A DNA stretch of 64,000 nucleotides from Candidatus Ornithobacterium hominis (GCF_951229915.1 NZ_OX579588.1:1240001-1304000), one strand, 5' to 3'; positions 34,715 through 43,894 are shown, counted from the first letter of the stretch. Numbers and translations: made by a program. Notes: a model not told the origin generated them from the sequence alone.

Positions 34715-36915
34715 AAACTGTAGCCTAAGCTTATCATATAATTCCTTGGAGCGCCCACAAATCCACGTGTGTAATCAAATCCTCCCAGATAGTAATATTT
34801 ATCAAAAATATTGTTGATATTGGCTGATAATCTCACCCCTTTTAGATGATAATATACACTCGCGTTGGCTAAAGCATAAGATGGCCAATTATCAAAAACT
34901 GGTTTACCAGCCCCATCATTTCTCATAGAATTATCCATCCTTCTTTCGCTCACATAATACACGCCTGCACCGAATCCCAGCCCCTTCAACATCGGTTGAG
35001 AAAATACATATTTAGTCCACAATCCAGCCATGTGCTTAGGAGCGTTACCCAACGACTCATTTTGTTGCAATTCATCAGGCGAAGATTTAATCTCTGTATG
35101 ATTGAAAGTATAATTACCAGAGATTTGAAACTCTCTTGTGATTTGTCCTCTCATATCGATTTCCACTCCTTGTGAAATTACTTTACTACTTTGTTTTAAT
35201 TCTTCTCTACCAGCATTTGTATATTTGCCCGTAGATATTCTCATATTCTCTCTATTTATATGAAATAGAGCTATTTCTGATTGAAGTTGATTTTTGAACA
35301 AACCAATTTTAACCCCCGTTTCTATTTGGTAGCTATTCTCTGTCTTATAAGCTTCTTTTGCTCCAAATTCCTGATATTTATATATCAGATCTGCACCTGC
35401 GGGTACAAATCCTTTTGAATAATTAGCAAAGTAATTAATTTCATTATTAATTTTATAAGATAGACCTAATCTTGGTAACCATTTATTTTCTCTTGTTCTA
35501 TACGTCTTTTTAAGGTCAGAACTATAAGAATGATAGGTTTCATTCCTCAAGCCTAGAATTAAATTCAGCCTATCTCCCACGCTGATGTGATCTTGTACAT
35601 AAATCCCAATTGTGCTATATGGGTTAAGGAATGGAAATGTAGCTTTATCTCTCCACACGTAAGATGATTTAGAGAAAATCTCTCTCTCTGCTGCTGCAAG
35701 ATTGACTATAAGTTCTACTTTATTTCCATCTTTATTTATTCTATGTCTTGCTTCTCTCAAAACATTATTTTTATCTCCTTCGTAAGAAGACCAATCTGTC
35801 CCCACAATGATTTTATGATCTACAGATTTATTTTGATTAAATTTTAATCTAAAATAAGAAACAGCATTATGGGTATAATCTTTTGCTTCTTTTGACTGAA
35901 ATCTAACTCTTAGCAATTCATTTTTAGGGGCATCGGCATAGCTATTTCTTGTTCTTAATTCATCTAATTTCTCTTCATATTTCGTCCACATATAGTTAGC
36001 AAAAAAATCTAAATTTGGCAAAATATTTTGTGATAACTTCACATTAGAAGTCATAAAATTAGCTTTGTAGAAATCTGTAGGCAAATTGATATTAAAGTTT
36101 CTTGGTTGTGCATAGAAATTATTATTTCTTATAGCCAGACCTCTGTCTAGATACCCATCTGAATTATCATAAATAAAATCAAAATCCAACTGTGTTCCTT
36201 TGAATGGCTTGTAAGTGAATGATGGGGCTACCATTAGTGTTTTCCTATCATTATTCTCTCTAAATGTTTTGGTAGTTTCGTACCCAGCATTTAGCCTAAA
36301 AAGAACTTTATCTTGATGGTCTAACGCTCCACCTACATCTAATGTTGTTCTAAAAGTATTGAAGCTTCCATAAGACAATTGTACATGATTCTTTTGTCTT
36401 GCCATCGGTTTTTTAGTAACTAGATTGATGGTTCCACCTGGTGCAATATCTCCAAATAATGATGCTCCAGAACCTTTTATCACCTCTACGCTCTCCAAAT
36501 TCACAGTTAATGGAGCTCTCCAGAAACTAGTCCCATAGCCATAGCCAGATCGCATTCCATTCACCAGCCTGATGCCACTTTCGTAGCCACTTCTGAATCC
36601 TCTAATCGTCACATCATCATACGGCGAAGTGGTATTAACTCCTGCTAAATCATGAATTAAATCTGTGATTTGAAAAGCCTGTTTATCCTCTATAAATTCT
36701 CTTGTAACAAGTGATATAGATTCTGGTAAATCTTTTATCGGTCCAGAAAACTTTCCGCCTAATTCTGTGGTATGGTTCAAATATGAATTATTCCGTCTTC
36801 CCGTTGCAGTGATTTCGTTTAATTCATAAGTATCTATCGACAGGCTATCTTGCTGTGCGAATGCTATTGTAGATGAGCCTACTAATAAAATAGTAGTAAG
36901 TAATTTTGTTCTCAT
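34711..36915 (-). CDS. TonB-dependent receptor, metallophore type
   Basis: This encodes 734 residues. A signal peptide ends at IAFAQ. A plug domain covers about 45-170 (PESISLVTREFIEDKQ, VTIRGFRSGYESG, GGTINLVTKKP). A 22-strand barrel ends in Phe (MISLGYSF). By pattern it belongs to the siderophore-receptor class. It is the last gene of the urease-side run and lies beside the ABC importer. It probably brings the metal-chelate, likely nickel here, across the outer membrane. It follows the porin-like gene by 16 bases. Confidence 0.87.
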   Translation of the reverse strand: MRTKLLTTILLVGSSTIAFAQQDSLSIDTYELNEITATGRRNNSYLNHTTELGGKFSGPIKDLPESISLVTREFIEDKQAFQITDLIHDLAGVNTTSPYDDVTIRGFRSGYESGIRLVNGMRSGYGYGTSFWRAPLTVNLESVEVIKGSGASLFGDIAPGGTINLVTKKPMARQKNHVQLSYGSFNTFRTTLDVGGALDHQDKVLFRLNAGYETTKTFRENNDRKTLMVAPSFTYKPFKGTQLDFDFIYDNSDGYLDRGLAIRNNNFYAQPRNFNINLPTDFYKANFMTSNVKLSQNILPNLDFFANYMWTKYEEKLDELRTRNSYADAPKNELLRVRFQSKEAKDYTHNAVSYFRLKFNQNKSVDHKIIVGTDWSSYEGDKNNVLREARHRINKDGNKVELIVNLAAAEREIFSKSSYVWRDKATFPFLNPYSTIGIYVQDHISVGDRLNLILGLRNETYHSYSSDLKKTYRTRENKWLPRLGLSYKINNEINYFANYSKGFVPAGADLIYKYQEFGAKEAYKTENSYQIETGVKIGLFKNQLQSEIALFHINRENMRISTGKYTNAGREELKQSSKVISQGVEIDMRGQITREFQISGNYTFNHTEIKSSPDELQQNESLGNAPKHMAGLWTKYVFSQPMLKGLGFGAGVYYVSERRMDNSMRNDGAGKPVFDNWPSYALANASVYYHLKGVRLSANINNIFDKYYYLGGFDYTRGFVGAPRNYMISLGYSF

Positions 36916-36931
36916 ATATTAAAAAAAATTA

Positions 36932-38089
36932 TTAAAATGCATTTAGATTATACAAAGCTCCGATAGCAAAAATATTAATATTAGTCTTATTCACAACTTT
37001 ATGCAAGACATTATTATAATGTTTATAATCATTGGCATAATAGCCAAAGAATCTGAAGTTTTGAGATGCAAATGGCTTATATTCTATCCCAATTAAATTC
37101 AAATGATGCTGAGATAAACTATTGCCCAAACTGTTTACACCTCTGTCGTTTAATCTTTCGTATACTGATTTTGCAGTAATGTACCATTTGGGGGTAATGG
37201 CATAATCTAACCTAAGGACAGCCGTTTGTGATTCTAGCTTTTGGGCGTATATATTGGTGTGATTGGGATTCATCGTGCGGCGATATTCATTAATGATAGA
37301 TGACATCATATCAGCATAATCTACTGCTATATGAGTGTGTTGTAAATCCAAATAAGCTTCAAAACGATCTAAAACCAATTTGTTACCCATAGCCAGCTGA
37401 AAATCTGTCTTGCCTTCTGCAACTTGTGATGCTCCTACAGAATAAAACGTTCTGAATTTTTTATCTGCAAAGTTACCTCTCCATGCTAAATTAGTAGCCA
37501 AAGGTAATTCACTGGCTGTCAATTTATTTTCATTAAAATCAGATTCAGGATGCAAGGAATCAAACGTATCATTTTTGGCGTTATATACCAACACTTCCAC
37601 GGTATGATTATCATTAATTTGATGAGCCAATTTAGCCCCAACTGTGAATAAATTGGTTTGAGTTTTAATCAAATCTGAATATAGATATTCAAAAGTTGGA
37701 TTTTTCTCAAATTCCCAATTCCCGAAGTTATTGGCTTGTTTGCCTACCGTTACCCTCCAATCTCTATTTTCACCCAAGGTATAGCTCAAAGAAGCATAGT
37801 CTAATGACGCTGGAGCATTGTCTAAAGTTTTAGGGATTTGTGATTTGTGCAAACGAATTCTCACATTATAATCCAATCTATCATTTATCTTTCCTGTCAC
37901 TTGAAATCTAGCTTCATTTTGCCTAAATCCGTTTTGCTTCCTCTCTACATCTGTAAACTCTAATGAACTTCTTAGCAGTAAATTAATATCAACATTATTC
38001 TGAATTTCTTCTAAAACCTCAGAAGTTTTTTGTGCTTTAGCACTGCCTAAAGATGCTAAAATAGCCAATGTAATGACAAGTTTCTTCAT
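36932..38089 (-). CDS. Porin-like outer-membrane protein (OprO/P-like)
   Basis: This encodes 385 residues. A signal peptide ends GSAKAQ, a short N-terminal helix follows (TSEVLEEIQNNVDINLLLRS), then a barrel with strand patterns of phosphate-selective-porin-like proteins (NEARFQVTGKINDRLDYNVR, VTVGKQANNFGNWEF). It lies between hypB and the TonB receptor in the urease transcript. A role letting urea, or ammonium and carbonate products, through the outer membrane is inferred from context only. Confidence 0.65.
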   Translation of the reverse strand: MKKLVITLAILASLGSAKAQKTSEVLEEIQNNVDINLLLRSSLEFTDVERKQNGFRQNEARFQVTGKINDRLDYNVRIRLHKSQIPKTLDNAPASLDYASLSYTLGENRDWRVTVGKQANNFGNWEFEKNPTFEYLYSDLIKTQTNLFTVGAKLAHQINDNHTVEVLVYNAKNDTFDSLHPESDFNENKLTASELPLATNLAWRGNFADKKFRTFYSVGASQVAEGKTDFQLAMGNKLVLDRFEAYLDLQHTHIAVDYADMMSSIINEYRRTMNPNHTNIYAQKLESQTAVLRLDYAITPKWYITAKSVYERLNDRGVNSLGNSLSQHHLNLIGIEYKPFASQNFRFFGYYANDYKHYNNVLHKVVNKTNINIFAIGALYNLNAF

Positions 38090-38102
38090 CGTAATTAGTT
38101 AC

Positions 38103-38813
38103 TTAAGTCGTTTTATTTCTCTTTTTTTCTAATTCTTTTTTCAACCAATTGCACCAGTCTTCTATGCCTTCCCCATTCAATGTGCTGATGCTGATAACTT
38201 CTAAATCTGGATTTACCTCTCTGGCATCTTTTGCTGCAGCTTCTACAGAAAAAGGAACGTGTGGCAATAAATCTGCTTTAGATACCAACATTAATTCGCT
38301 GGTGAGAAACATTCTTGGATATTTCTTTGGTTTATCATCACCTTCAGTAGATGCCAATAGGGTAACTCTAGCATCTTCACCCAAATCAAATGCCGATGGA
38401 CAGAGTAAATTCCCTACATTTTCTATGAAAAGAATATCGGTATTTTCTAAATTGATGTGGTCTAATGCCTGATAAATCATTTGTGCTTCTATATGGCACA
38501 TTCCGCCCGTTACAATTTGTAGAGCATTTAACCCGGCATCTTTTAATCTAACTGCATCGCGCTCAGTTTCTGGGTCGCCTACCAAAACGGCTAGGTTCAA
38601 TTCTTTTCCAAGTCTTTTTCCCGTCTCTTGTAGTAAAGTAGTCTTTCCGCTCCCTGGGGAAGAGCAGATGTTGACAATCAGCATATTTTTAGGTAATTTT
38701 TCACGAATTGCTTTTGCTACAAAATCGTTAGCCTTTAATAAATTCAGTGTAATATGGTCTGATTGCACAGAGCCTACGGGCATCTGGTTACTTTTGGGTT
38801 TTGTTGTATTCAT
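38103..38813 (-). CDS. hypB: Nickel GTPase HypB
   Basis: This encodes 236 residues of a SIMIBI GTPase with P-loop SSPGSGKT (51-58), GDPETERD, and ENVGNLLCPSAFDLGED with the metal-site Cys. It hydrolyses GTP to release nickel for enzyme maturation with HypA. It has no N-terminal His-rich store. No hydrogenase genes are in the window, so its job here is probably urease nickel loading, as shown for Helicobacter pylori. It lies 10 bases after hypA. Confidence 0.92.
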   Translation of the reverse strand: MNTTKPKSNQMPVGSVQSDHITLNLLKANDFVAKAIREKLPKNMLIVNICSSPGSGKTTLLQETGKRLGKELNLAVLVGDPETERDAVRLKDAGLNALQIVTGGMCHIEAQMIYQALDHINLENTDILFIENVGNLLCPSAFDLGEDARVTLLASTEGDDKPKKYPRMFLTSELMLVSKADLLPHVPFSVEAAAKDAREVNPDLEVISISTLNGEGIEDWCNWLKKELEKKRNKTT

Positions 38814-38823
38814 TTTCTAGTAT

Positions 38824-39171
38824 TTAATTTGATTTAAAAAAATCCACTTGACTTATCCTTAGTTCCTCCCCTTGAATAATATCACGGGAAGGTTCACCAC
38901 AGGAACAAACAAATTTATGTAATTTCACTTCAAAATCTTTCTCGCATTTCTTGCAGTTAGCAATAACGGGTAATAAGACTACCTCTAAATCTATGTTCTC
39001 TAAACGTATGTCTTCTAAAATTAATGCTTCAAATGCATTTTGTATTAAAATAGGCTGAACATTGCAAAGCAATCCTGCTTCAATTTTCACTTTAGAAATC
39101 TCTTGAAGTCTATCTTGGTATTGTTCTTCTAAATTAGAAATTATATTCCGAACGATTGATATTTCGTGCAT
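38824..39171 (-). CDS. hypA: Nickel metallochaperone HypA
   Basis: This encodes 115 residues. It opens with MHEISIV, where the His2/Glu3 nickel site is present. The zinc site has Cys73 and Cys76 (CKKC) and Cys89 and Cys91 (CSC). It delivers nickel to HypB and, in urease-positive Helicobacter, to UreE/UreG. It starts five bases after ureD within the urease transcript. Confidence 0.93.
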   Translation of the reverse strand: MHEISIVRNIISNLEEQYQDRLQEISKVKIEAGLLCNVQPILIQNAFEALILEDIRLENIDLEVVLLPVIANCKKCEKDFEVKLHKFVCSCGEPSRDIIQGEELRISQVDFFKSN

Positions 39172-39176
39172 AATAT

Positions 39177-40151
39177 TTATTCTTTAGATTTCTTTTTATT
39201 AATTGTTTTTTCTATTTTTTTAGGTAATTTTTCTACCGATTTACTTTTTATTTTTTTGCTGTCCACAGGCGGTTTTTCTGAGATAAGGACTTTTTGTTTT
39301 TGTTGATTTTCCATTACATTTTGGGCAGCTTCCCTTTTTTTAAATTTGATAAACTCCCAAGCCATATTCCCGATATTGAAAAGCCAATCATGGAGAGCAT
39401 CACCGCTTGAACCCATTACCCTGAGCATCAAAACATTATCTGCCGCCATTGTAAATCCGTAGCTACTATCCGTAAATTGTGCCAATAGTATTTCATCTAA
39501 TTCTTTTTTGAATTCTGCAGCAAACGGACTGGCGATAATTAGCGTGGCTTGATGCGTATAAGCTTCAAAAAATAATAAATCTTCTACAGGTTGATTTTTC
39601 GGGTCAATTAACTGATTATCAAATAAAATTAACCTTCCATTTTGGTGAATTTTCGTTTTCGTGTGATAGGTATCAAATTCGAATCTCTCCCCCGAATGAA
39701 TTCTACCTCCACTTATGATGTCTCCCCAAACTAAATGAGAGCTTTCTGTAATATTAATGGTATTGGTTGCCGTGAAAATGGAATCTTTGTAAGGAATCGT
39801 GGGATGTGGAATGTACATAAAACTCGCTCCTTTTTCTATATCAAAACTGCAGTTTTGTTTTGCTCCTTTTTTCTTGGGCATTGGGTGTATTTTGTTATAA
39901 GACTGCGTGTGAAACTTCATTTCAGTATTTGCTTCGCAGTGTATATTGAGCGTAAGGATATCACCATCCATAATTCCTGGAGAGGAACACATCATTATCA
40001 TTTCTAAATGATCTGTGGCTTGCAAGCTACCGTAGTGTGTCAATTTATATGGAATATCAAAATAACTTTCACCCAATACGGTTTTTTCATTTTCTCTTTT
40101 ACAAGATAGATTGATTTTACTATTGAGGGAATTATCTTTATTAATATTCAT
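39177..40151 (-). CDS. ureD: Urease accessory protein UreD (UreH)
   Basis: This encodes 324 residues, about 40-50 longer than usual. Residues 1-275 are the family fold that binds apo-urease and recruits UreF/UreG (THYGSLQATDHLEMIMMCSS, GGRIHSGERFEFDTYHTK). The tail from about 280 is Lys-rich and disordered-looking (KKIKSKSVEKLPKKIEKTIN). The gene order ureG-ureD-hypA is tight, with four- to five-base gaps. The tail is unexplained and might bind nucleic acid or membrane. Confidence 0.88.
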   Translation of the reverse strand: MNINKDNSLNSKINLSCKRENEKTVLGESYFDIPYKLTHYGSLQATDHLEMIMMCSSPGIMDGDILTLNIHCEANTEMKFHTQSYNKIHPMPKKKGAKQNCSFDIEKGASFMYIPHPTIPYKDSIFTATNTINITESSHLVWGDIISGGRIHSGERFEFDTYHTKTKIHQNGRLILFDNQLIDPKNQPVEDLLFFEAYTHQATLIIASPFAAEFKKELDEILLAQFTDSSYGFTMAADNVLMLRVMGSSGDALHDWLFNIGNMAWEFIKFKKREAAQNVMENQQKQKVLISEKPPVDSKKIKSKSVEKLPKKIEKTINKKKSKE

Positions 40152-40155
40152 ATGA

Positions 40156-40767
40156 TTAATTTTCTAATAGAGCGTATTTTTTTATCCAAGCAATAACATC
40201 ATTCAACCCTTCTTTGGTTTTAAGATTAGATTTTATAAATGGTTTTTCACCTCTCATCTTTTTAGCATCAGCTTCCATTACTTCTAAACTAGCCCCAACA
40301 TAGGGTGCTAAATCTATTTTGTTAATCAATAATAAATCTGAACGGGTAATTCCCGGCCCTCCTTTTCTTGGGATTTTTTCACCTTCTGCCACATCAATTA
40401 CAAAGATGGTAACATCGGCTAAATCTGGGCTAAAAGTTGCTGCCAAGTTATCGCCACCACTTTCAATGAAAATCAGTTCAATATCTTGGTGTGCTTTTGC
40501 TAAATCTTCTACTGCCTCTAAATTCATAGACGCATCTTCACGAATGGCAGTATGCGGACAGCCACCCGTTTCTACACCACGGATTCTATCTGCTGGAAGT
40601 TTAGAGTTTTTTATCATAAATTCGGCATCTTCTCTAGTGTAAATATCATTGGTGACTACTCCTATGCTATATTCCTCGCTCATTTGTCTTGTTAATGCTT
40701 CTATCAATGCTGTTTTACCTGAGCCTACTGGGCCTGCTACGCCTATTTTCACATAATTATTCTCCAT
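40156..40767 (-). CDS. ureG: Urease accessory GTPase UreG
   Basis: This encodes 203 residues with P-loop GPVGSGKT (12-19), TNDIYTREDAEF, the metal-site GGCPHTAIREDAS (Cys-Pro-His) and NKIDLAPYVG. It hydrolyses GTP to drive nickel insertion with UreD and UreF. It has no His-rich N-terminus. It is tightly packed between ureF and ureD. Confidence 0.95.
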   Translation of the reverse strand: MENNYVKIGVAGPVGSGKTALIEALTRQMSEEYSIGVVTNDIYTREDAEFMIKNSKLPADRIRGVETGGCPHTAIREDASMNLEAVEDLAKAHQDIELIFIESGGDNLAATFSPDLADVTIFVIDVAEGEKIPRKGGPGITRSDLLLINKIDLAPYVGASLEVMEADAKKMRGEKPFIKSNLKTKEGLNDVIAWIKKYALLEN

Positions 40768-40784
40768 ATTCTGTTCTGTCTGTG

Positions 40785-41471
40785 TTATGATATATAGATT
40801 CTTGTATAAAGTTTTTCATGTTGCATACATTTAATTTCTTGTCCTATACAGCATAAACCCACTAAATTTTCATCTAAATCTTCTTGTTTTTCTACTAATT
40901 CTTCTATCAGATCCTGCAAATCAAATAATATTTTTTGGCTATGCATTTGGCTGATAGGTATTATTTTAGCACAATTAGTTACGATTCCGTTCAGTGAATT
41001 ATAGTAAAATGCACTCAAAGCATCTTTTTTTTCTATGCCAGATAGTTGCGCATACAAACCAAAGGCTATAGGATAATGCCCCACGACTTCACCTGATTGT
41101 ATTGCGTCTAAATATTTCTGACAGAAAGGGTAAGGTTTCAAGCTCTGTGCCGTTTTTAAAAATCTAATGGCTAATTTGTGGCTAGCTTGGCGAATTTCGT
41201 AAGGAGCCTTCAATGCTGTGATGAAGTCGTCTAGTTCCACTAATTTTTTCCATACTTTTCTGCCATTTGCAAAATCATAGATTTTATTTAGAAATGCTGC
41301 ATCATTGTAAAAAAGATTATATTTCAGCATATTCTCAGCGTATTTACGAGCTGTTTCTGTATCTTTTACCAATTGTGCATCAATGTAAGATTCTAATCCG
41401 TAGGAATGTGTAAAACTCCCGATTGGAAACATGGAATCATTGATTTGCAAAAGCGTTAGTAATTTCTGCAT
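40785..41471 (-). CDS. ureF: Urease accessory protein UreF
   Basis: This encodes 228 all-helical residues, starting MQKLLTLLQINDSMFPIGSF and carrying the family blocks FTHSYGLESYI and HYPIAFGLYAQL. It acts as a GTPase-activating partner of UreG in the activation complex. It is separated from ureE by one base. Confidence 0.92.
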   Translation of the reverse strand: MQKLLTLLQINDSMFPIGSFTHSYGLESYIDAQLVKDTETARKYAENMLKYNLFYNDAAFLNKIYDFANGRKVWKKLVELDDFITALKAPYEIRQASHKLAIRFLKTAQSLKPYPFCQKYLDAIQSGEVVGHYPIAFGLYAQLSGIEKKDALSAFYYNSLNGIVTNCAKIIPISQMHSQKILFDLQDLIEELVEKQEDLDENLVGLCCIGQEIKCMQHEKLYTRIYIS

Positions 41472-41472
41472 T

Positions 41473-41919
41473 CTATCTTTTTATTTGATGAATATTAAGC
41501 ATCTGTGTTTGTAGTAATTTCTTATTTTCAATCGTGCAATCATAGTTTTTTCTTTTCAGGAAATCATACAAAGGCACTTCATATGCTATATTCACTTGCT
41601 TTTGAACGTCAATATAAATAGGCAAATGCATATTTCCGATTTCAAAACACACAATTCCCATTTCAATCATATCTCTTGGTTTTACTACAATACAATCACA
41701 AGGTTTTATGCTGATTTGCACATAAAAATCATCATTAGCATAAAGTACATCCCCATCTTGTAGCGGGATTCTATTGTTTTTTTTAATTCCTATTTCTGTT
41801 CCATTTTTGGTTTTTCTTCTCAAAATTGTTTTAGAAACCTCATACCATTCTATTTCTAAGACTTCCTTTTGAAGTCCTTCTACCAAAGGTTTCTGTAAAA
41901 CTTCATTAATTATAATCAT
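41473..41919 (-). CDS. ureE: Urease accessory nickel chaperone UreE
   Basis: This encodes 148 residues from the ATG at 41919 (MIIINEVLQKPLVEG). The upstream ATG at 41955 falls inside the operon hairpin and is rejected. It has the two-domain UreE fold with CFEIGNMHLPIYID carrying the conserved His. The C-terminus has no His-rich tail, so it is a minimal metallochaperone that delivers nickel to UreG/UreD/UreF. Confidence 0.88.
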   Translation of the reverse strand: MIIINEVLQKPLVEGLQKEVLEIEWYEVSKTILRRKTKNGTEIGIKKNNRIPLQDGDVLYANDDFYVQISIKPCDCIVVKPRDMIEMGIVCFEIGNMHLPIYIDVQKQVNIAYEVPLYDFLKRKNYDCTIENKKLLQTQMLNIHQIKR

Positions 41920-41939
41920 ATGAAATCTGTATATGAAAC

Positions 41940-41967
41940 AAATGGTGATAGCCACGTATCACCATTT
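41940..41967. other. Intra-operon hairpin between ureC and ureE
   Basis: A perfect 11-bp inverted repeat, AAATGGTGATA and TATCACCATTT, with a six-base loop, lies in the 79-base gap between the structural and accessory genes. There is no T run after it, so it is more likely an RNA-stabilising or partial attenuating element than a full terminator. Confidence 0.75.
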
Positions 41968-41998
41968 ATATAAATTCTGATATTCAAAAAAAATTGTA

Positions 41999-43879
41999 TT
42001 AAAATAGCAGATATCTCTGTGCCATTGGCAATTCTTTTAATGGTTCACAAGTAGCTACCTCCCCGTCCACTTTCACTTCATAAGTTTCTGGATTGATTTC
42101 AATATTTGGTGTTGCATTATTATGAATCAAATCTTTTTTACGAACTGTTCTGCAGTTTTTTACTGGTAGGCAGCTTTTCTTTAATCCATATGATTTAATT
42201 GCACCTCCATCGATTGATGCTTTTGATACAAAGTTAAAAGATGTTTGCTCTAAAGCTCCTCCCAATGTGGCAAACATTTTTCTGTAAATAACAGGCTGTG
42301 GTGTAGGTATAGATGCATTAGGGTCTCCCATTCTTGCCGCTACAACCATTCCTGCCTTATATATCATTTCTGGTTTCACTCCGAACATTTCTGGTTTCCA
42401 AAGCACCAAATCTGCTATTTTCCCTACCTCTACAGAGCCTACATAGTCGGCTATTCCGTGTGCTAGGGCTGGGTTGATAGTATATTTAGACACATATCTT
42501 TTTACTCTCTTATTATCATTTTCAGAGCTATCCTCTTTCAGAGCCCCCATTTGAATTTTCATTTTATGTGCAGTTTGCCATGTTCTTGTTACAAGTTCTC
42601 CCATACGCCCCATTGCCAGTGAATCTGTGCTCATCATGCTGATGGCCCCTAAATCTTGTAATATATCTTCTGCCGCAATGGTGGAAGGGCGAATTCTAGA
42701 ATCGGCGAAGGCTAAATCTGTTTTACTTTCCTTATCCAAATGATGTGCAACTACCAGCATGTCTAGGTGCTCTGCCACTGTATTCACGGTATACGGTTTT
42801 GTAGGATTCGTGGAAGATGGCAAAACATTCGGGTACATGGCTATTTTCATAATATCTGGTGCGTGTCCACCGCCTGCACCCTCTGTGTGGAATGTGTGTA
42901 TTACTCTGTCTCCAATGGCTTTTAATGTATCTTCTAAATATCCTGCCTCATTCAGTGTGTCTGAGTGAATGGCTACTTGCACATCATATTTATCTGCTAC
43001 AGATAGTGCTTTATCAATAGTTGCTGGCGTGGCTCCCCAATCTTCATGAATTTTGGTACCACAAGCTCCAGCTTTTATCATCTCTTCTTGTGCCTCAAAA
43101 TTTGTAGTGTTTCCTTTACCAAAAAAACCAGTATTGATAGGCATACCTTCTGAGGCTTGCAGCATTCTTTTGATAAAGTGTTTCCCTCCCGTTACGGTAG
43201 TCGCATTTGTTCCATCGTTTGGTCCAGTGCCGCCACCTATCAAAGTTGTAACGCCACTATACAATGCTGTTTCCACAATATCTGGCGTGATATAATGAAC
43301 GTGAGTATCTATACCGCCAGCTGTTAGTATTTTCCCCCATCCATTGTGAACTTCTGTTGCAGGGCCTATAATCATTCCTTTTGTAACGCCTTCTTGTGCA
43401 TCTGGGTTTCCAGCTTTTCCTATTCCAGCGATTTTCCCGTCTTTGATGCCAATATCGGCTTTTACGATTCCCCAATGGTCTATGATTACTACTCCCAAAA
43501 TACACATATCTAGACAATCTTTATCTAGAGTAGTTACAGATTGCCCCATGCCATCACGCACAGTTTTCCCGCCACCAAATTTATTTTCTTCACCGTAAAC
43601 TTGATAATCTTTTTCAATTTCAACAAATAACTCTGTATCTGCTAAGCGAATTTTATCCCCCGTAGTGGGGCCAAATAAGCTAGCGTATGTTTCTCTTTTG
43701 ATGTATAATACACCGTCTTCTATCTTGAAATCATTAGAATTTTGGGCTAAAAGTGGGCTAACTCCCATCAAAGACAAACCTGCTGTGGCTACTCCCACCA
43801 CCTTCACGAAATCTCTTCTAGACCAACTTTCCTTTTTATCGTTCTCTTCTGATGCTTTATTTATATCTTTTTTAGACAT
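41999..43879 (-). CDS. ureC: Urease alpha subunit with Tat signal peptide
   Basis: This encodes 626 residues, 59 longer at the N-terminus than Klebsiella UreC. Residues 1-45 are a twin-arginine signal: a polar n-region, SRRDFVK (20-26), a hydrophobic VVGVATAGLSLMGV stretch and SPLLAQ. From about residue 60 the normal enzyme follows. With an offset of +59 every nickel and catalytic residue is in place: His193, His195, Lys276 (carbamylated), His278, His305, His331, His379, Arg395 and Asp419. The flap Cys319 equivalent is Ala378. The enzyme hydrolyses urea to ammonia and carbamate. Location outside the cytoplasm is inferred from the signal. Confidence 0.95.
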   Translation of the reverse strand: MSKKDINKASEENDKKESWSRRDFVKVVGVATAGLSLMGVSPLLAQNSNDFKIEDGVLYIKRETYASLFGPTTGDKIRLADTELFVEIEKDYQVYGEENKFGGGKTVRDGMGQSVTTLDKDCLDMCILGVVIIDHWGIVKADIGIKDGKIAGIGKAGNPDAQEGVTKGMIIGPATEVHNGWGKILTAGGIDTHVHYITPDIVETALYSGVTTLIGGGTGPNDGTNATTVTGGKHFIKRMLQASEGMPINTGFFGKGNTTNFEAQEEMIKAGACGTKIHEDWGATPATIDKALSVADKYDVQVAIHSDTLNEAGYLEDTLKAIGDRVIHTFHTEGAGGGHAPDIMKIAMYPNVLPSSTNPTKPYTVNTVAEHLDMLVVAHHLDKESKTDLAFADSRIRPSTIAAEDILQDLGAISMMSTDSLAMGRMGELVTRTWQTAHKMKIQMGALKEDSSENDNKRVKRYVSKYTINPALAHGIADYVGSVEVGKIADLVLWKPEMFGVKPEMIYKAGMVVAARMGDPNASIPTPQPVIYRKMFATLGGALEQTSFNFVSKASIDGGAIKSYGLKKSCLPVKNCRTVRKKDLIHNNATPNIEINPETYEVKVDGEVATCEPLKELPMAQRYLLF

Positions 43880-43894
43880 TTTTTTGTATTTAAA

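Noticed and set aside
38103..39171. hypA/hypB as evidence of a hydrogenase operon
   Set aside because: No hydrogenase structural or other hyp genes are in the window, and the pair is embedded in the urease transcript, where it has a known use.
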